Shown here: positions 8,301 to 17,113 of the stretch, in pieces | Layout: every line of letters begins with the position of its first letter | Numbering within the stretch: position 1 is the first letter of the stretch | Source: Cesiribacteraceae bacterium YIM B00369 | Lineage (GTDB): Bacteria > Bacteroidota > Bacteroidia > Cytophagales > Cyclobacteriaceae | Assembly: GCA_017948555.1 (NCBI GenBank) | Contig: JAFMYY010000023.1 | Span: 41,089 to 105,088 of the forward strand | Length of the DNA stretch: 64,000 nt | Direction of reading: 5' to 3' | Position numbers and translations under genes: made by a program | Notes under the pieces: model-generated | What the model was told of the DNA's origin: nothing | The model's database searches: none | The model's input: only the letters and a program-made list of their open reading frames with translations

Positions 8301-9704
8301 CTACAGAGGGAGGTGAATAGTGAAAACTGTTTTTCCTGGCTCTGAGTCAAGACTGATGCTCCCGTCATGGTCTTCCACAATATTTTTCGCAATTTCCAGC
8401 CCCATACCTGATCCTTTCCCCAGTGTTTTTGTGGTAAAAAAAGGGTCAAATATTTTATCTTGTATTTCCTGAGGTATACCCTCGCCATTATCCTGAATGG
8501 TTACTTTTATGCTTTCCTCTTCGTGGCTGAGTGCAATGGAAATTTCACCACCCTCATCCAGTGCATCTATTGAGTTATCGATCAGGTTTGTCCATAGCTG
8601 ATTAAGCTCTCCTGCATAAACACATGCCTCAGGCAAATCGTCCGGGAAGCTGGTAGTTACCTTTATATTTTTCTTCCTGATCTTGAAATTAAGCATGGTG
8701 AGGGTGTCAGCTATTCCCTTTGTAAGATCTGCACTTTCTTTTTCCGGACTTCTGTCCATATGGGAGTAGGTTTTAACTGCATTCACAAGCTCAGATATCC
8801 TTTTCGATGAAAAATGAATTTCCTCCGCCAGCTTCGTCATGTCCAGCATCTTGCTGAACCAGCTTAAAACCGCTTTTAGCTGAGCATCATCCAGTTCCTG
8901 CTCCTTTTCCAGCTGTTGCAGTTCCTGCAGGTTTACTCCGGATCCGGAAAATGCCTCGGCAAGTTCGTACGGATGTTCAAAGCCATGTGATTCCAGCCAG
9001 TCTGCCTGTTCATCAACAAGTGTACTGCGGTCCAGCAGGCTTAGTGAGTTGCCGGAATCCTTTTCCTCTTCCTGTGAAAAAAGCTCTTTCAGCGTTTTAA
9101 AGATTTCCGGTTTTGGTCTTGTGGAGAGTAAATGCTGCAGGGCTTCAGGAAAAGAGGTTAGCAGCTTTTTCATGCTGGCAGAGTTCCTTACAACTGCAGA
9201 AGCAGGGTTATTGAGCTCATGTGCAAGGCCTGCAGATAATTTTCCTAAGGCAGCCATTTTTTCAGATTGCTGCTGGGTTCTTGTAAATTCTCTTACACGG
9301 GTGGTCATTATATGTACCAGTGCCTCGGTGAGTTCGTAGTAGTTCAGGATCATTTCCCTGAAGTGCTCTTCATGCAGGCATAAGGCTTCAGTGCTTTCCT
9401 GTACCAGTCCGTCGGTAATGGCTGAATTTGCTCTTGAGTAGGGGAGTGCGCCGGTAACTTCACCGGTATGTACTTCATCAATAGTGCGGGTATTGCCGTT
9501 CTGTTTCTGAATGTATGAGATGCGGCCTTTAAGAAGAATGAACATTCTGTCCACAGCTTCACCGGCCTTAAAGAGGTAATCACCTTCTTTTATATGGATA
9601 TAGTCCGAATTATCGGCAAGCCATAACAGCTGCTCTTCCGGAACGTCTTTTAACAGGGGGCTCTCCCTTATCCTGTTTATTAGTTTATTAAGGTCTGGCT
9701 TCAT
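8301..9704 (-). CDS. Orphan sensor histidine kinase with N-terminal cyclic-nucleotide-binding domain
   Basis: The 467-residue protein has no transmembrane segment. Residues 10-120 form a Crp/cNMP-binding-like domain (LFKAGEAVDRMFILLKGRIS). The H-box KLSAGLAHELNNPAS places the phospho-acceptor at H162. About 120 residues (roughly 178-298), helical and acidic, separate this from the second dimerisation helix (KRISELVNAVKTYSHMD). The ATPase domain follows with N-box LWTNLIDNSIDAL, G1 DNGEGIP and G2 GKGSGMGLEIAKN. No response regulator is adjacent, so its partner is unknown. The ligand is also unknown, since the phosphate-binding cassette is not clearly conserved. It is convergent with the pentapeptide gene. 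Confidence 0.9.
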   Translation of the reverse strand: MKPDLNKLINRIRESPLLKDVPEEQLLWLADNSDYIHIKEGDYLFKAGEAVDRMFILLKGRISYIQKQNGNTRTIDEVHTGEVTGALPYSRANSAITDGLVQESTEALCLHEEHFREMILNYYELTEALVHIMTTRVREFTRTQQQSEKMAALGKLSAGLAHELNNPASAVVRNSASMKKLLTSFPEALQHLLSTRPKPEIFKTLKELFSQEEEKDSGNSLSLLDRSTLVDEQADWLESHGFEHPYELAEAFSGSGVNLQELQQLEKEQELDDAQLKAVLSWFSKMLDMTKLAEEIHFSSKRISELVNAVKTYSHMDRSPEKESADLTKGIADTLTMLNFKIRKKNIKVTTSFPDDLPEACVYAGELNQLWTNLIDNSIDALDEGGEISIALSHEEESIKVTIQDNGEGIPQEIQDKIFDPFFTTKTLGKGSGMGLEIAKNIVEDHDGSISLDSEPGKTVFTIHLPL

Positions 9705-9764
9705 ATTGCAGCCAGACCTTTGATGGTTAATGAATGTTCACTGTCAAACGGTTGCACCATACAA

Positions 9765-10310
9765 TTAACTTATTTTTACATGGCCCCAGTTTTCGCCGGA
9801 GCGGATCCTGTTCAATTGGGTATGAGTTATGCCAAATCGTTTGGCAATCATGCTAAGCCTTGTCTTGTCTGACTTTAAAAGCTTTTTAATGATTCTCACA
9901 TCCGGCTCTGTTAATTTATAGCCGGTAGTCCGGCTTCGCAGTACTTCAGGGTTTTTGTTGTTATGCGCTACCAGCTCGGCCTCTGTTGCCCATTTTAAAT
10001 TACTGATATGGTTATTTTCCTTATTGTAATCGAGATGGATTACATAGTACTGGTCCTGTGATGCTTTGTCAATAAAAGTTTCTGCAATTATGCGGTGTAC
10101 GTAAAACTGACGTACAATTTTGCCTCCGAATTTAACTGTAATGGATTTATATCCCCCTACGTTTCCTCCCCGGATTATTCGTCCTTTGTCTTTATCTATT
10201 GCATAGCTTTTGACTCTTCCATGAGTCGAAACTTCATATTTTGCATGAGCAAGATTGGTTTGGAAATCTACTTCTTTCCACTTTTCCGGTATATATACAC
10301 TCTGTTCCAT
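9765..10310 (-). CDS. NUMOD4/HNH homing-type endonuclease
   Basis: This 181-residue protein has a NUMOD4-like N-terminus (IPEKWKEVDFQTNLAHAKYEVSTHGRVKSY), an HNH core (VHRIIAETFI, then VIHLDYNKENNHISNLKWAT with H92, D94, N100 and N104) and a C-terminal helix-turn-helix (KLTEPDVRIIKKLL...SMIAKRFGITHTQLNRIRSG). The order matches free-standing phage or homing-type HNH enzymes. Two usual core residues differ: the family's VNHIDGN reads VIHLDYN here, so activity is uncertain. It stands alone, with no intron, phage gene or methylase nearby. DNA cleavage is inferred from family. Confidence 0.85.
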   Translation of the reverse strand: MEQSVYIPEKWKEVDFQTNLAHAKYEVSTHGRVKSYAIDKDKGRIIRGGNVGGYKSITVKFGGKIVRQFYVHRIIAETFIDKASQDQYYVIHLDYNKENNHISNLKWATEAELVAHNNKNPEVLRSRTTGYKLTEPDVRIIKKLLKSDKTRLSMIAKRFGITHTQLNRIRSGENWGHVKIS

Positions 10311-10558
10311 TGTTCGTATTTAGCTAGGTAAAAATTTAAAAAGGCACGCGTCTCCTCAGATTCCCGGTCCTCATCCTTTAAAAAATTTCTAAAAAAATTA
10401 TAAAAAAAACTGTCTAAGTTTTGTGCAACTGTTATGATAACAGTAAGAGCACCAAAGAGTTTGAGTATTTTCCTGCTTGTTGCAATTTTTTTGATATTTG
10501 TGTTTTAGCTGTATTGGCATAATGTTATCTGCTGCAGCCTCTTTTATAATCCTGCCGG

Positions 10559-10712
10559 AAGATTTGTTGGTGTTTATTGGTGGTTTTAGCTGCGTGTGAT
10601 CAGGCTGAAAAAAAACCTGCTTTTATAATAAAAAAAGGGCCCTGATCTGCAGGAAATTTTTGCAGGTAAAATACAGGAATTTCTTTGTATAAAACAAAGT
10701 AATTCAGGATAA
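10559..10712 (+). pseudogene. Possible remnant of a small lipoprotein gene (frameshifted)
   Basis: In one frame from 10559 a signal-peptide-like stretch with a lipobox can be read (KICWCLLVVLAAC, Cys codon 10595-10597), followed by DQAEKKPAFIIKKG and a stop at 10643. Dropping one base from the seven-A run at 10630-10636 continues the frame as PDLQEIFAGKIQEF to a stop at 10710-10712. No start codon is present in frame, because a TAA lies just before. It sits in a 480-nt gap that otherwise holds an ORF of 24 codons (from 10434) and AT-rich sequence. Decay of a lipoprotein gene is the simplest reading, but chance cannot be excluded. Confidence 0.3.
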
Positions 10713-10757
10713 AATGCATAAATTGTTTTTCTCTCTGTTCCGCTGAAATTTCTTTTA

Positions 10758-10778
10758 ATGTACCTGTTAAGTGTACAT
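10758..10778. repeat. Short inverted repeat downstream of folK
   Basis: ATGTAC at 10758-10763 and GTACAT at 10773-10778 form a 6-bp inverted repeat with a 9-nt loop, 12 nt beyond the folK stop. There is no T-run, so it is a weak terminator candidate or a chance palindrome. Confidence 0.3.
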
Positions 10779-10789
10779 GTTAATTACTG

Positions 10790-11278
10790 TCAGGTATTAT
10801 AAATCTTTACCTTCAGCGGATCGGGGCAGTCATTTAGCAGTTCAAGCTGGTTTTTTTTGAGCACCGGATGAACCAGCAATGGAGCAAGTTCACATAACGG
10901 TATGAGGGTAAACCGGCGCTGCGAAATATAGGGATGAGGTATTTTAAGTTCAGGTTCCTCAATAACGGTATTTCCGTAGTAGAGGATATCCAGATCTATC
11001 AGCCGTTCGCCCCATTTTATAACTCTTTCCCTTCCCATTTTTTTTTCGATATCCAGTAAGTGATGCAGGAGGAGGTGTGGGTTTAAATCTGTAGCTATCT
11101 CTATAACCTGGTTCAGGAACAGGGGTTGTTTTTCTATGCCCCAGGCCTCAGTTTCATAAAGTTGCGATTGTGCAACTACTGTTCCCGCCTCTTTCTCTAT
11201 TAAATCCACTGCTCCGGCGAGGTTAGCCATTCTGTCGCCTATATTGCTGCCTGATAGCAGATATATACCGTTTGTCAT
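10790..11278 (-). CDS. folK: 2-amino-4-hydroxy-6-hydroxymethyldihydropteridine pyrophosphokinase
   Basis: This 162-residue protein matches HPPK along its length: the N-terminal YLLSGSNIGDRMANL, the central QSQLYETEAWG and FLNQVIEI, the signature RVIKWGERLIDLDILYYG (with its DxD Mg2+-binding aspartates) and the C-terminal IPHPYISQRRFTLIPLCEL. The enzyme transfers pyrophosphate from ATP to 6-hydroxymethyl-7,8-dihydropterin in folate synthesis, in the cytoplasm. It is not fused to FolB or FolP. It is divergent from sppA with 66 nt between starts, a pairing I recall as common in this phylum. Confidence 0.95.
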   Translation of the reverse strand: MTNGIYLLSGSNIGDRMANLAGAVDLIEKEAGTVVAQSQLYETEAWGIEKQPLFLNQVIEIATDLNPHLLLHHLLDIEKKMGRERVIKWGERLIDLDILYYGNTVIEEPELKIPHPYISQRRFTLIPLCELAPLLVHPVLKKNQLELLNDCPDPLKVKIYNT

Positions 11279-11344
11279 GTATTTGTTTTTATATTATAAC
11301 ACGAATCTATAATTTAGATACCGGTTTAAAAAGAATTTACAAAT

Positions 11345-13111
11345 ATGCTCAAGTTTTTCAGAGGAGTGCTGGCTACTATTGTCGGGCTCATTATTTTTAG
11401 TTTACTCGCCTTGATTGTGGGGAGTGTTATACTGGGAGTTATTGCTTCCGGGGATGATAAGGTTGAGGTATCGGACAATTCCGTACTTCATTTACAATTG
11501 AATAAGCCTGTTGTGGAGCGGGAGTCCGATATTCCTTTATCTGCGTCGGATCTGGTGCCGGGTGCTGATGGTGGAGTTCATGGATTGATGGATATTTTAA
11601 GAGTGGTGAAGCATGCAAAGGATGATAATAAAATTAAGGGGATTTACCTTGATGCCCAATTTGTGAATGCTGGTTTTGCAAGCCTTAAAGAAATAAGAGA
11701 TGCACTTAAAGATTTTAAGTCAGGTGGAAAATGGGTAGTGGCCTACAACGAAATATTTACTGAAAAGGATTATTACCTTGCATCGGTGGCCGATGAAATT
11801 TATTTGAATCCTGTTGGGGCACTGGAATTGAATGGTCTGGTTTCGGAGGTGGTGTTTTTAAAAGGAGCGCTGGATAAATTAGGGATTGAGCCACAGGTTT
11901 TCAGAGTGGGAGAGTTCAAAAGTGCCGTGGAACCGCTTATCCGTACCAGTATGAGCGAGGCCAGCAGGGAACAGACAAATGCCTTTCTCAATAATATTTA
12001 CAATGTATTTCTGGAAGATGTGGCCGTAAGCCGGAATTTAGACCGCAATGAACTTGAACGTATTTCAGATGAAATGTTAGTGCGTAAGCCGGAGGATGCG
12101 GTGAGGCTGAAGGTGGTGGATAAGCTTGCTTATTTTGATGAAGTGCTGGCCGGTATGCGTACTAAACTGGGGCTGGAGGATGAGGAAGATAAAATTAATT
12201 TTATTAAGTATGGAAAGTATAAGAAGTCTTTTGAAGATGGAAATACCTCTTCGAACCGGATTGCTGTAATTGTGGCAAGTGGTGATATTATAAGTGGGGA
12301 GGGCGACCACCAGACCATTGGTTCAGATACTTTTGCAAAGGAAATAAGAGATGCAAGAAAGAATGACCGGGTTAAGGCTATTGTCTTACGTATTAACTCT
12401 CCGGGCGGAAGCGCCCTGGCCAGTGATGTGATCTGGAGGGAAGTGGTGCTGGCAGCTGCTGAAAAGCCTATTATTGCTTCCATGTCTGATGTGGCCGCCT
12501 CAGGGGGGTATTATATAGCCATGGGGTGCGATACTATAGTGGCGCAGCCAAACACAATTACCGGATCAATAGGAATTTTTGGAGTGATCCTTAACCTTCA
12601 GAACCTCCTCAACGATAAGCTGGGAATAACTACCGATGTGGTGGAAACTGGTGAGCTGTCGAATATTTTTAAAGTAACGGCTCCTTTAAATTCCTTTGAA
12701 AAAAGCATTGTACAGAATGCCCTGGAAGAAGGGTATGAGATATTTACCCGTAAAGCAGCTGAGGGCCGTAATATGCCTGTGGAAAAGCTGCGTGAGGTGG
12801 CATCGGGCAGGGTTTGGTCCGGCATAGAGGCCCGTGACAGGGGATTGGTGGATGTGCTGGGCAGCTTTGATGATGCTGTGCGGATTGCTGCTTCAAAAGC
12901 ACAACTTGAAGAAGGCGATTACCGCCTTCGTTTTTACCCGGAGCAGAAAGGCTTCCTGGAAGAGTTGCTCAATAAGTTCAGCGGAAATGCTGAGGCTAAA
13001 GCTATGGAGCTTCAGTTTGGCGATCTTTATCCTTATGTGAAGCAGTTGAGAGAGCTGAAAAAATACAGCGGGATACAGGCAAGAATGCCTTTTGACATCA
13101 ATATTGAATAA
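11345..13111 (+). CDS. sppA: Signal peptide peptidase SppA, 67-kDa type
   Basis: The 588-residue product starts with a single transmembrane anchor (about 5-35). Two tandem S49 protease-like domains follow. The N-terminal half (about 55-300) should supply the catalytic lysine. The C-terminal half (about 315-520) holds the nucleophile serine in SDVAASGGYYIAMGCD, preceded by RINSPGGSALASDVIWRE. The length matches the long SppA form of E. coli and Bacteroidota. It digests leftover signal peptides in the membrane after preprotein processing. A strong rho-independent terminator stands 76 nt after the stop, so it is probably monocistronic. Confidence 0.95.
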   Translation: MLKFFRGVLATIVGLIIFSLLALIVGSVILGVIASGDDKVEVSDNSVLHLQLNKPVVERESDIPLSASDLVPGADGGVHGLMDILRVVKHAKDDNKIKGIYLDAQFVNAGFASLKEIRDALKDFKSGGKWVVAYNEIFTEKDYYLASVADEIYLNPVGALELNGLVSEVVFLKGALDKLGIEPQVFRVGEFKSAVEPLIRTSMSEASREQTNAFLNNIYNVFLEDVAVSRNLDRNELERISDEMLVRKPEDAVRLKVVDKLAYFDEVLAGMRTKLGLEDEEDKINFIKYGKYKKSFEDGNTSSNRIAVIVASGDIISGEGDHQTIGSDTFAKEIRDARKNDRVKAIVLRINSPGGSALASDVIWREVVLAAAEKPIIASMSDVAASGGYYIAMGCDTIVAQPNTITGSIGIFGVILNLQNLLNDKLGITTDVVETGELSNIFKVTAPLNSFEKSIVQNALEEGYEIFTRKAAEGRNMPVEKLREVASGRVWSGIEARDRGLVDVLGSFDDAVRIAASKAQLEEGDYRLRFYPEQKGFLEELLNKFSGNAEAKAMELQFGDLYPYVKQLRELKKYSGIQARMPFDINIE

Positions 13112-13186
13112 GTATGTGCGGAGGTTGTCTTTATGCCACTTGAGGTTGAATAAAAAGAAGAACAATATTAACAGAAGTACAAGAAG

Positions 13187-13211
13187 AGCCGGAGTGATCC
13201 GGCTTTTTTTT
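13187..13211 (+). terminator. Rho-independent terminator after sppA
   Basis: A perfect 7-bp stem AGCCGGA / TCCGGCT with the tetraloop GTGA is followed by a run of T. The rest of the 307-nt gap between sppA and bioB (13112-13418) holds no gene I can support. Confidence 0.85.
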
Positions 13212-13430
13212 ATGTGCTGCCGGGAGGAGAATGGCCGGATTTTTTAAATACAATGAGAAGCTGAGCTGTCAGGAGGTAAACGTTTGTTTGCTGCCGGAAC
13301 AAGCAGAAGGTGTGAGGCAGGAAGAAGGAATAACAATTGAGTGCCTGCAATTATCCCGCGGTATTATTTGGATTTTCTGCCTGCAATTCCTTATTTCATG
13401 TTCTGGCTTTAAACCCAAATGTGTAATAAC

Positions 13431-14435
13431 ATGAGTGAGATTAGAAACGACTGGACGCGCGAGGAAATTGCAGCGATATATAACACACCTGTTCTTGAGC
13501 TTATTTACCGTGCTGCCACTGTGCACCGGAAATATAACGATCCGCAGGAAGTGCAGGTATGTACATTACTGTCAGTAAAAACAGGAGGATGCCCTGAAGA
13601 TTGCTCTTACTGCCCGCAGGCTGCCCGCTACCATACTGATGTAAAAGTTCATAAACTGCTGGAGGTAGAGGAAGTGTTGGGGAAAGCCCTTGAAGCAAAA
13701 GAATCCGGAAGTACGCGCTTTTGCATGGGAGCTGCCTGGCGGGAAGTGCGGGATAACCGCGATTTCGACAAAGTGCTGGAAATGGTAAAAGGAGTCAATA
13801 CGCTTGGAATGGAGGTTTGCTGTACCCTGGGGATGCTTACAGAGGAACAGGCTAAAAAACTGAAGGATGCGGGCTTATATGCCTATAACCATAATCTTGA
13901 TACCAGCGAGGAACATTATAGCGACATCATCACTACAAGAACCTATAAGGACCGTTTAGATACCCTTGAGAATGTGCGGCAGGCAAAAATATCTGTTTGC
14001 TCAGGTGGTATAATCGGATTAGGCGAAGCAGAGGAAGACAGGATAGGAATGCTCCATACCCTTTCCACTTTGCCGGAGCACCCGGAGTCGGTACCGGTAA
14101 ACGCTCTTGTTCCTGTTGAGGGTACTCCTCTGGAAGAGCAGCCAAGGGTTTCGGTGTGGGAAATGATCCGCATGATTGCCACTGCCCGTATCATCATGCC
14201 AAAAGCGATGGTAAGGCTATCTGCAGGCAGGGTGCGGATGAATACTGAAGAGCAGGCGCTGTGTTTTATGGCTGGTGCCAACAGTATTTTCGCCGGCGAT
14301 AAACTGTTAACTACTCCTAACCCTAATGTGGTGTCGGATCAGGAAATGTTCCAGGTGCTTAACCTTAAGCCCCGTCAGTCCTTTAAAGGACAGGAAGAAG
14401 CAGTGAAATGGGAGCAGATACCTTCTGCCCAATAA
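13431..14435 (+). CDS. bioB: Biotin synthase
   Basis: I start this at the ATG at 13431 ([13 protein letters not shown]), giving 334 residues; an ATG four codons upstream is in frame. The radical-SAM cluster CPEDCSYC holds C54, C58 and C61, and the family residues around [22 protein letters not shown] and LSAGRVRMN are present. BioB inserts sulphur into dethiobiotin using a 4Fe-4S cluster and a sacrificial 2Fe-2S cluster. It is transcribed toward a convergent barrel gene and ends at a large bidirectional terminator. The other biotin genes lie beyond that gene, so bioB has its own transcript. Confidence 0.97.
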   Translation: MSEIRNDWTREEIAAIYNTPVLELIYRAATVHRKYNDPQEVQVCTLLSVKTGGCPEDCSYCPQAARYHTDVKVHKLLEVEEVLGKALEAKESGSTRFCMGAAWREVRDNRDFDKVLEMVKGVNTLGMEVCCTLGMLTEEQAKKLKDAGLYAYNHNLDTSEEHYSDIITTRTYKDRLDTLENVRQAKISVCSGGIIGLGEAEEDRIGMLHTLSTLPEHPESVPVNALVPVEGTPLEEQPRVSVWEMIRMIATARIIMPKAMVRLSAGRVRMNTEEQALCFMAGANSIFAGDKLLTTPNPNVVSDQEMFQVLNLKPRQSFKGQEEAVKWEQIPSAQ

Positions 14436-14462
14436 CAATTCAGGGTCTTTAAGGGAGCTGAA

Positions 14463-14506
14463 AAAAATAAGCTGAATTCCGCAGATGCGGAATTCAGCTT
14501 ATTTTT
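14463..14506. terminator. Perfect 44-nt palindromic bidirectional terminator
   Basis: The 44 bases are a perfect inverted repeat. The arms run from 14463 inward to the centre at 14484/14485, with core GCTGAATTCCGCA / TGCGGAATTCAGC flanked by A5 on one side and T5 on the other. It lies between the convergent bioB and barrel genes, so it can terminate both transcripts. Confidence 0.9.
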
Positions 14507-14546
14507 GATCCTCCGCATGGGGAGGGGTGAATGGCTGAATTTTTAC

Positions 14547-15170
14547 TTAGAATTTAACTCCGATACTTACCACAATCTGCCTTTGTTGCTGGCCTCTTGG
14601 CATATGGTTAAGGAGGTTAGGATCACGGAAATCCTGGTCGCTCAGGTCTCCGACAGTGGTTTCATAGCGGGCATCAAAAGTAAGGCTGCGGAAGTCCATT
14701 CCAAGTCCTGCCTGCCAGCCCCAGGTAGCTCTGTTATAATAGTCATTGGCCTGGTCTTCAATGGTCTCCTGAGGGCTTTCTGCATTAGCATCAATTAATA
14801 CAGAGCCAAAAGGTCCGGCATTCACACGAAGGTTGGAAAGAATCTGGAATCCGACCAGAACAGGCACATCAAGCCTGTGGAAATCCATTTGAAGATCCTG
14901 GGTTCCATACTGGGTGGAGTTCCTGCTAAGGCGGGCTTTTGTAAAGGTATAATAGGCTTCCGGCTGAAGGTACAAAGGACCCAGACCAAGTTTAGCAAAC
15001 AGGCCGGCATGGATCCCTGCTGTTATACCATCGCTTTCCCAGCCTTCTCTGATCTCATTTACACTGGCGGTACCCAGGTTGGCGCCAAATTTTAAGCCGT
15101 GTTCAACTGATTGTGCTTTTGCAAAGCCACCTAAACCACATAGGGCAACAATTAAAAATAGTTTTTTCAT
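14547..15170 (-). CDS. Outer-membrane beta-barrel protein (PorT/OMP_b-brl_2-like)
   Basis: A 207-residue protein with a clear signal peptide (MKKLFLIVALCGLGGFAKAQ). The mature part is built of alternating amphipathic strands with glycines and aromatics (HGLKFGANLG, GLFAKLGLGPLYLQPEAYYTF, GWQAGLGMDFRSLTFDARYE) and ends in a strand typical for outer-membrane insertion (QIVVSIGVKF). This matches the small eight-stranded barrels widespread in Bacteroidota. No substrate or partner can be named. It is inserted between bioB and bioF in the opposite direction and shows no evident link with biotin. Confidence 0.85.
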   Translation of the reverse strand: MKKLFLIVALCGLGGFAKAQSVEHGLKFGANLGTASVNEIREGWESDGITAGIHAGLFAKLGLGPLYLQPEAYYTFTKARLSRNSTQYGTQDLQMDFHRLDVPVLVGFQILSNLRVNAGPFGSVLIDANAESPQETIEDQANDYYNRATWGWQAGLGMDFRSLTFDARYETTVGDLSDQDFRDPNLLNHMPRGQQQRQIVVSIGVKF

Positions 15171-15277
15171 AATGTAAAAAAAGTAAATAATTGCTTACAT
15201 AACGGCAAGACCCTTTTTTCGTTTTACTTACTTGTGTTTTTTTTAGGTTAATTTAGAATGCGGATAAACCTGTACCT

Positions 15278-16423
15278 GTGCAAAATTTAGATGAAAGAAT
15301 AACAGAACAACTGGAGAAAAGAAAGGCAGCGGCCTCATTCAGGACCCTTTCCGCCGGAGAAGCAGGTGGAGTGGATTTCTCCTCTAATGATTATCTGGGC
15401 CTTGCGAAAAGCAGTGAACTGGCTGATTCCGTGCAGGAAAGGTTAAAGGAATTACCGGTTTCCAATGGTTCCGGAGGGTCACGCTTATTAAGCGGAAATT
15501 CTGCACCGGCCGAAGCCCTGGAATTGCAAATGGCAGCTTTTTTCAGGGCAGAGGCCTGTCTTTTATTCAATTCCGGTTATTCAGCAAACCTTGGTATCCT
15601 TTCTGCTCTTCCTCAAAAAAACGATACTGTACTTTATGATGAGCTGGCCCATGCATCTATAAAAGATGGTGTGCGCCTTAGCATGGCAAAAAGGTATTCT
15701 TTTAAGCATAATAATACAGATAAGCTGCGCAGGTATCTGGAAAAGGCTGCAGGGCAGGTATTTGTGGTAATAGAATCTGTCTATTCCATGGATGGTGATG
15801 TGGCTCCCCTGGAGGAGTTTGCCGCGCTTTGCAAGGAGTTTGGGGCAGCCCTGATAGTGGATGAGGCCCATAGTACAGGAATTTACGGCCAGGGGAGCGG
15901 GCTGGTATGTGAACTCGGCCTGGAGCAGGAGGTTTTTGCAAGGGTACATACATTTGGGAAAGCTATCGGCTGCCATGGGGCCTGTGTGGCAGGCTCGCAA
16001 AAGTTAAAGGATTATCTTATTAACTTTTCCCGGCCTTTTATATATACAACTGCATTGCCCGTACATACGCTCCTGAGTCTTGAGGCTGCTTTTAATCATA
16101 TTGGAAAGCATCCTGAGCTGGCAGCGGTATTACAAAAGAAAATAAACTGGTTTAAAACATTGAAGCAGGCGTGCCTGGAGCCTATGCTTGTAAAAGAGTT
16201 GCAGACTGAAAGCAGCAGTCCTGTTCAGCCTATAGTTGTGCCCGGGAATGAGGAGGCAGGGAATTTGGCCCGTGCTCTGAGGGAAAAAGGATTCAATTTA
16301 AAAGCTGTTCTTGCACCTACGGTACCTGCAGGCAAAGAACGCCTGCGAATTTGCCTGCATGTTTATAATACCGAAAAGGAAATTGAAGATCTTATAAAGG
16401 CGATAGCCCGATATTTATCATGA
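15278..16423 (+). CDS. bioF: 8-amino-7-oxononanoate synthase
   Basis: The gene starts at a GTG (15278) and codes for 381 residues. Class II PLP-enzyme features are present: SSNDYLGLA near the N-terminus, GSGGSRLLSG, the DEAHSTG aspartate motif (195-201) and the PLP lysine in HTFGKAIG (K228). BioF condenses pimeloyl-thioester with alanine, the first committed step of biotin ring assembly. Similar acyl-CoA:glycine ligases exist, but the overlap with bioD and the presence of bioA downstream fix the assignment. The stop codon overlaps the bioD ATG by four bases (ATGA). Confidence 0.94.
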   Translation: MQNLDERITEQLEKRKAAASFRTLSAGEAGGVDFSSNDYLGLAKSSELADSVQERLKELPVSNGSGGSRLLSGNSAPAEALELQMAAFFRAEACLLFNSGYSANLGILSALPQKNDTVLYDELAHASIKDGVRLSMAKRYSFKHNNTDKLRRYLEKAAGQVFVVIESVYSMDGDVAPLEEFAALCKEFGAALIVDEAHSTGIYGQGSGLVCELGLEQEVFARVHTFGKAIGCHGACVAGSQKLKDYLINFSRPFIYTTALPVHTLLSLEAAFNHIGKHPELAAVLQKKINWFKTLKQACLEPMLVKELQTESSSPVQPIVVPGNEEAGNLARALREKGFNLKAVLAPTVPAGKERLRICLHVYNTEKEIEDLIKAIARYLS

Positions 16424-17049
16424 ACTATTTTGTAACAGCCATAGGTACCGATAGTGGTAAAACCTTGGTAAGTGCTATACTGGCAGAGGCTTTACAGGCC
16501 GATTACTGGAAACCCATACAGGCAGGTCTGCCTACCGACAGCGATAGAGTAAGGGAACTGATTTCCAACCCTTTTACTGTTATTCATCCGGAAGCGGTGC
16601 GCCTTCAGATGCCTGCATCTCCGCATGCAGCTGCCCATGACGAAGGCAGGGAATTAAAACTGGCAGAAATATCGCTGCCGCCGGCTGCAAGGGAACCTCT
16701 TATTATAGAAGGAGCAGGTGGTTGCCTGGTGCCCGTCAATAACAGCGAATCTGTTATAGATCTGGTGCCCCGGCTGAACGCGCAGGTGATCCTGGTGTCA
16801 AATCATTACCTCGGCTCCATCAATCATACCCTTTTAACAGCAGCCTTATTGCAGGAGCGTAAATATCCTGTGGCCGGAATTATTTTTAACGGAAACCCAA
16901 TGCCGGGTACGGAGGAGGTTATCCTTGAGCGTACAAAATATCCATGTCTGTTGCGGATAGCACAGCATAAGGAAATTGATCAGGCATTAGTCTGTAGTTA
17001 TGCGGATCAACTAAGGGAAGGCGTTTTTAACGACAAAATGAGGGCGTGA
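16420..17049 (+). CDS. bioD: Dethiobiotin synthetase
   Basis: A 209-residue P-loop enzyme. The nucleotide-binding loop IGTDSGKT lies at residues 8-15, followed by the substrate lysine in YWKPIQAG and the EGAGGCLVPVN motif. BioD closes the ureido ring of dethiobiotin from diaminopelargonate, CO2 and ATP. Its ATG overlaps the bioF stop, which implies translational coupling. It is slightly short but complete for the family. Confidence 0.95.
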   Translation: MNYFVTAIGTDSGKTLVSAILAEALQADYWKPIQAGLPTDSDRVRELISNPFTVIHPEAVRLQMPASPHAAAHDEGRELKLAEISLPPAAREPLIIEGAGGCLVPVNNSESVIDLVPRLNAQVILVSNHYLGSINHTLLTAALLQERKYPVAGIIFNGNPMPGTEEVILERTKYPCLLRIAQHKEIDQALVCSYADQLREGVFNDKMRA

Positions 17050-17113
17050 AGAACTGATTGAATGACAGAATAGTGTCGGGGATTTGAAGATTGAAAGCAG
17101 AAAAAAGAAAAAT

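Noticed and set aside
10625..10645. Seven-A run as a programmed frameshift site
   Set aside because: The required shift is +1 and there is no start codon in the upstream frame; gene decay or a sequencing error is simpler.
13275..13292. Possible BirA operator upstream of bioB (GTAAACGTTTGT)
   Set aside because: It gives only one recognisable half and no properly spaced partner, so it was not called.
13231..13434. A 67-codon open frame on the plus strand upstream of bioB
   Set aside because: Its composition is not protein-like, it overlaps the bioB start in the same direction and has no recognisable motif; it is more likely the leader of bioB.
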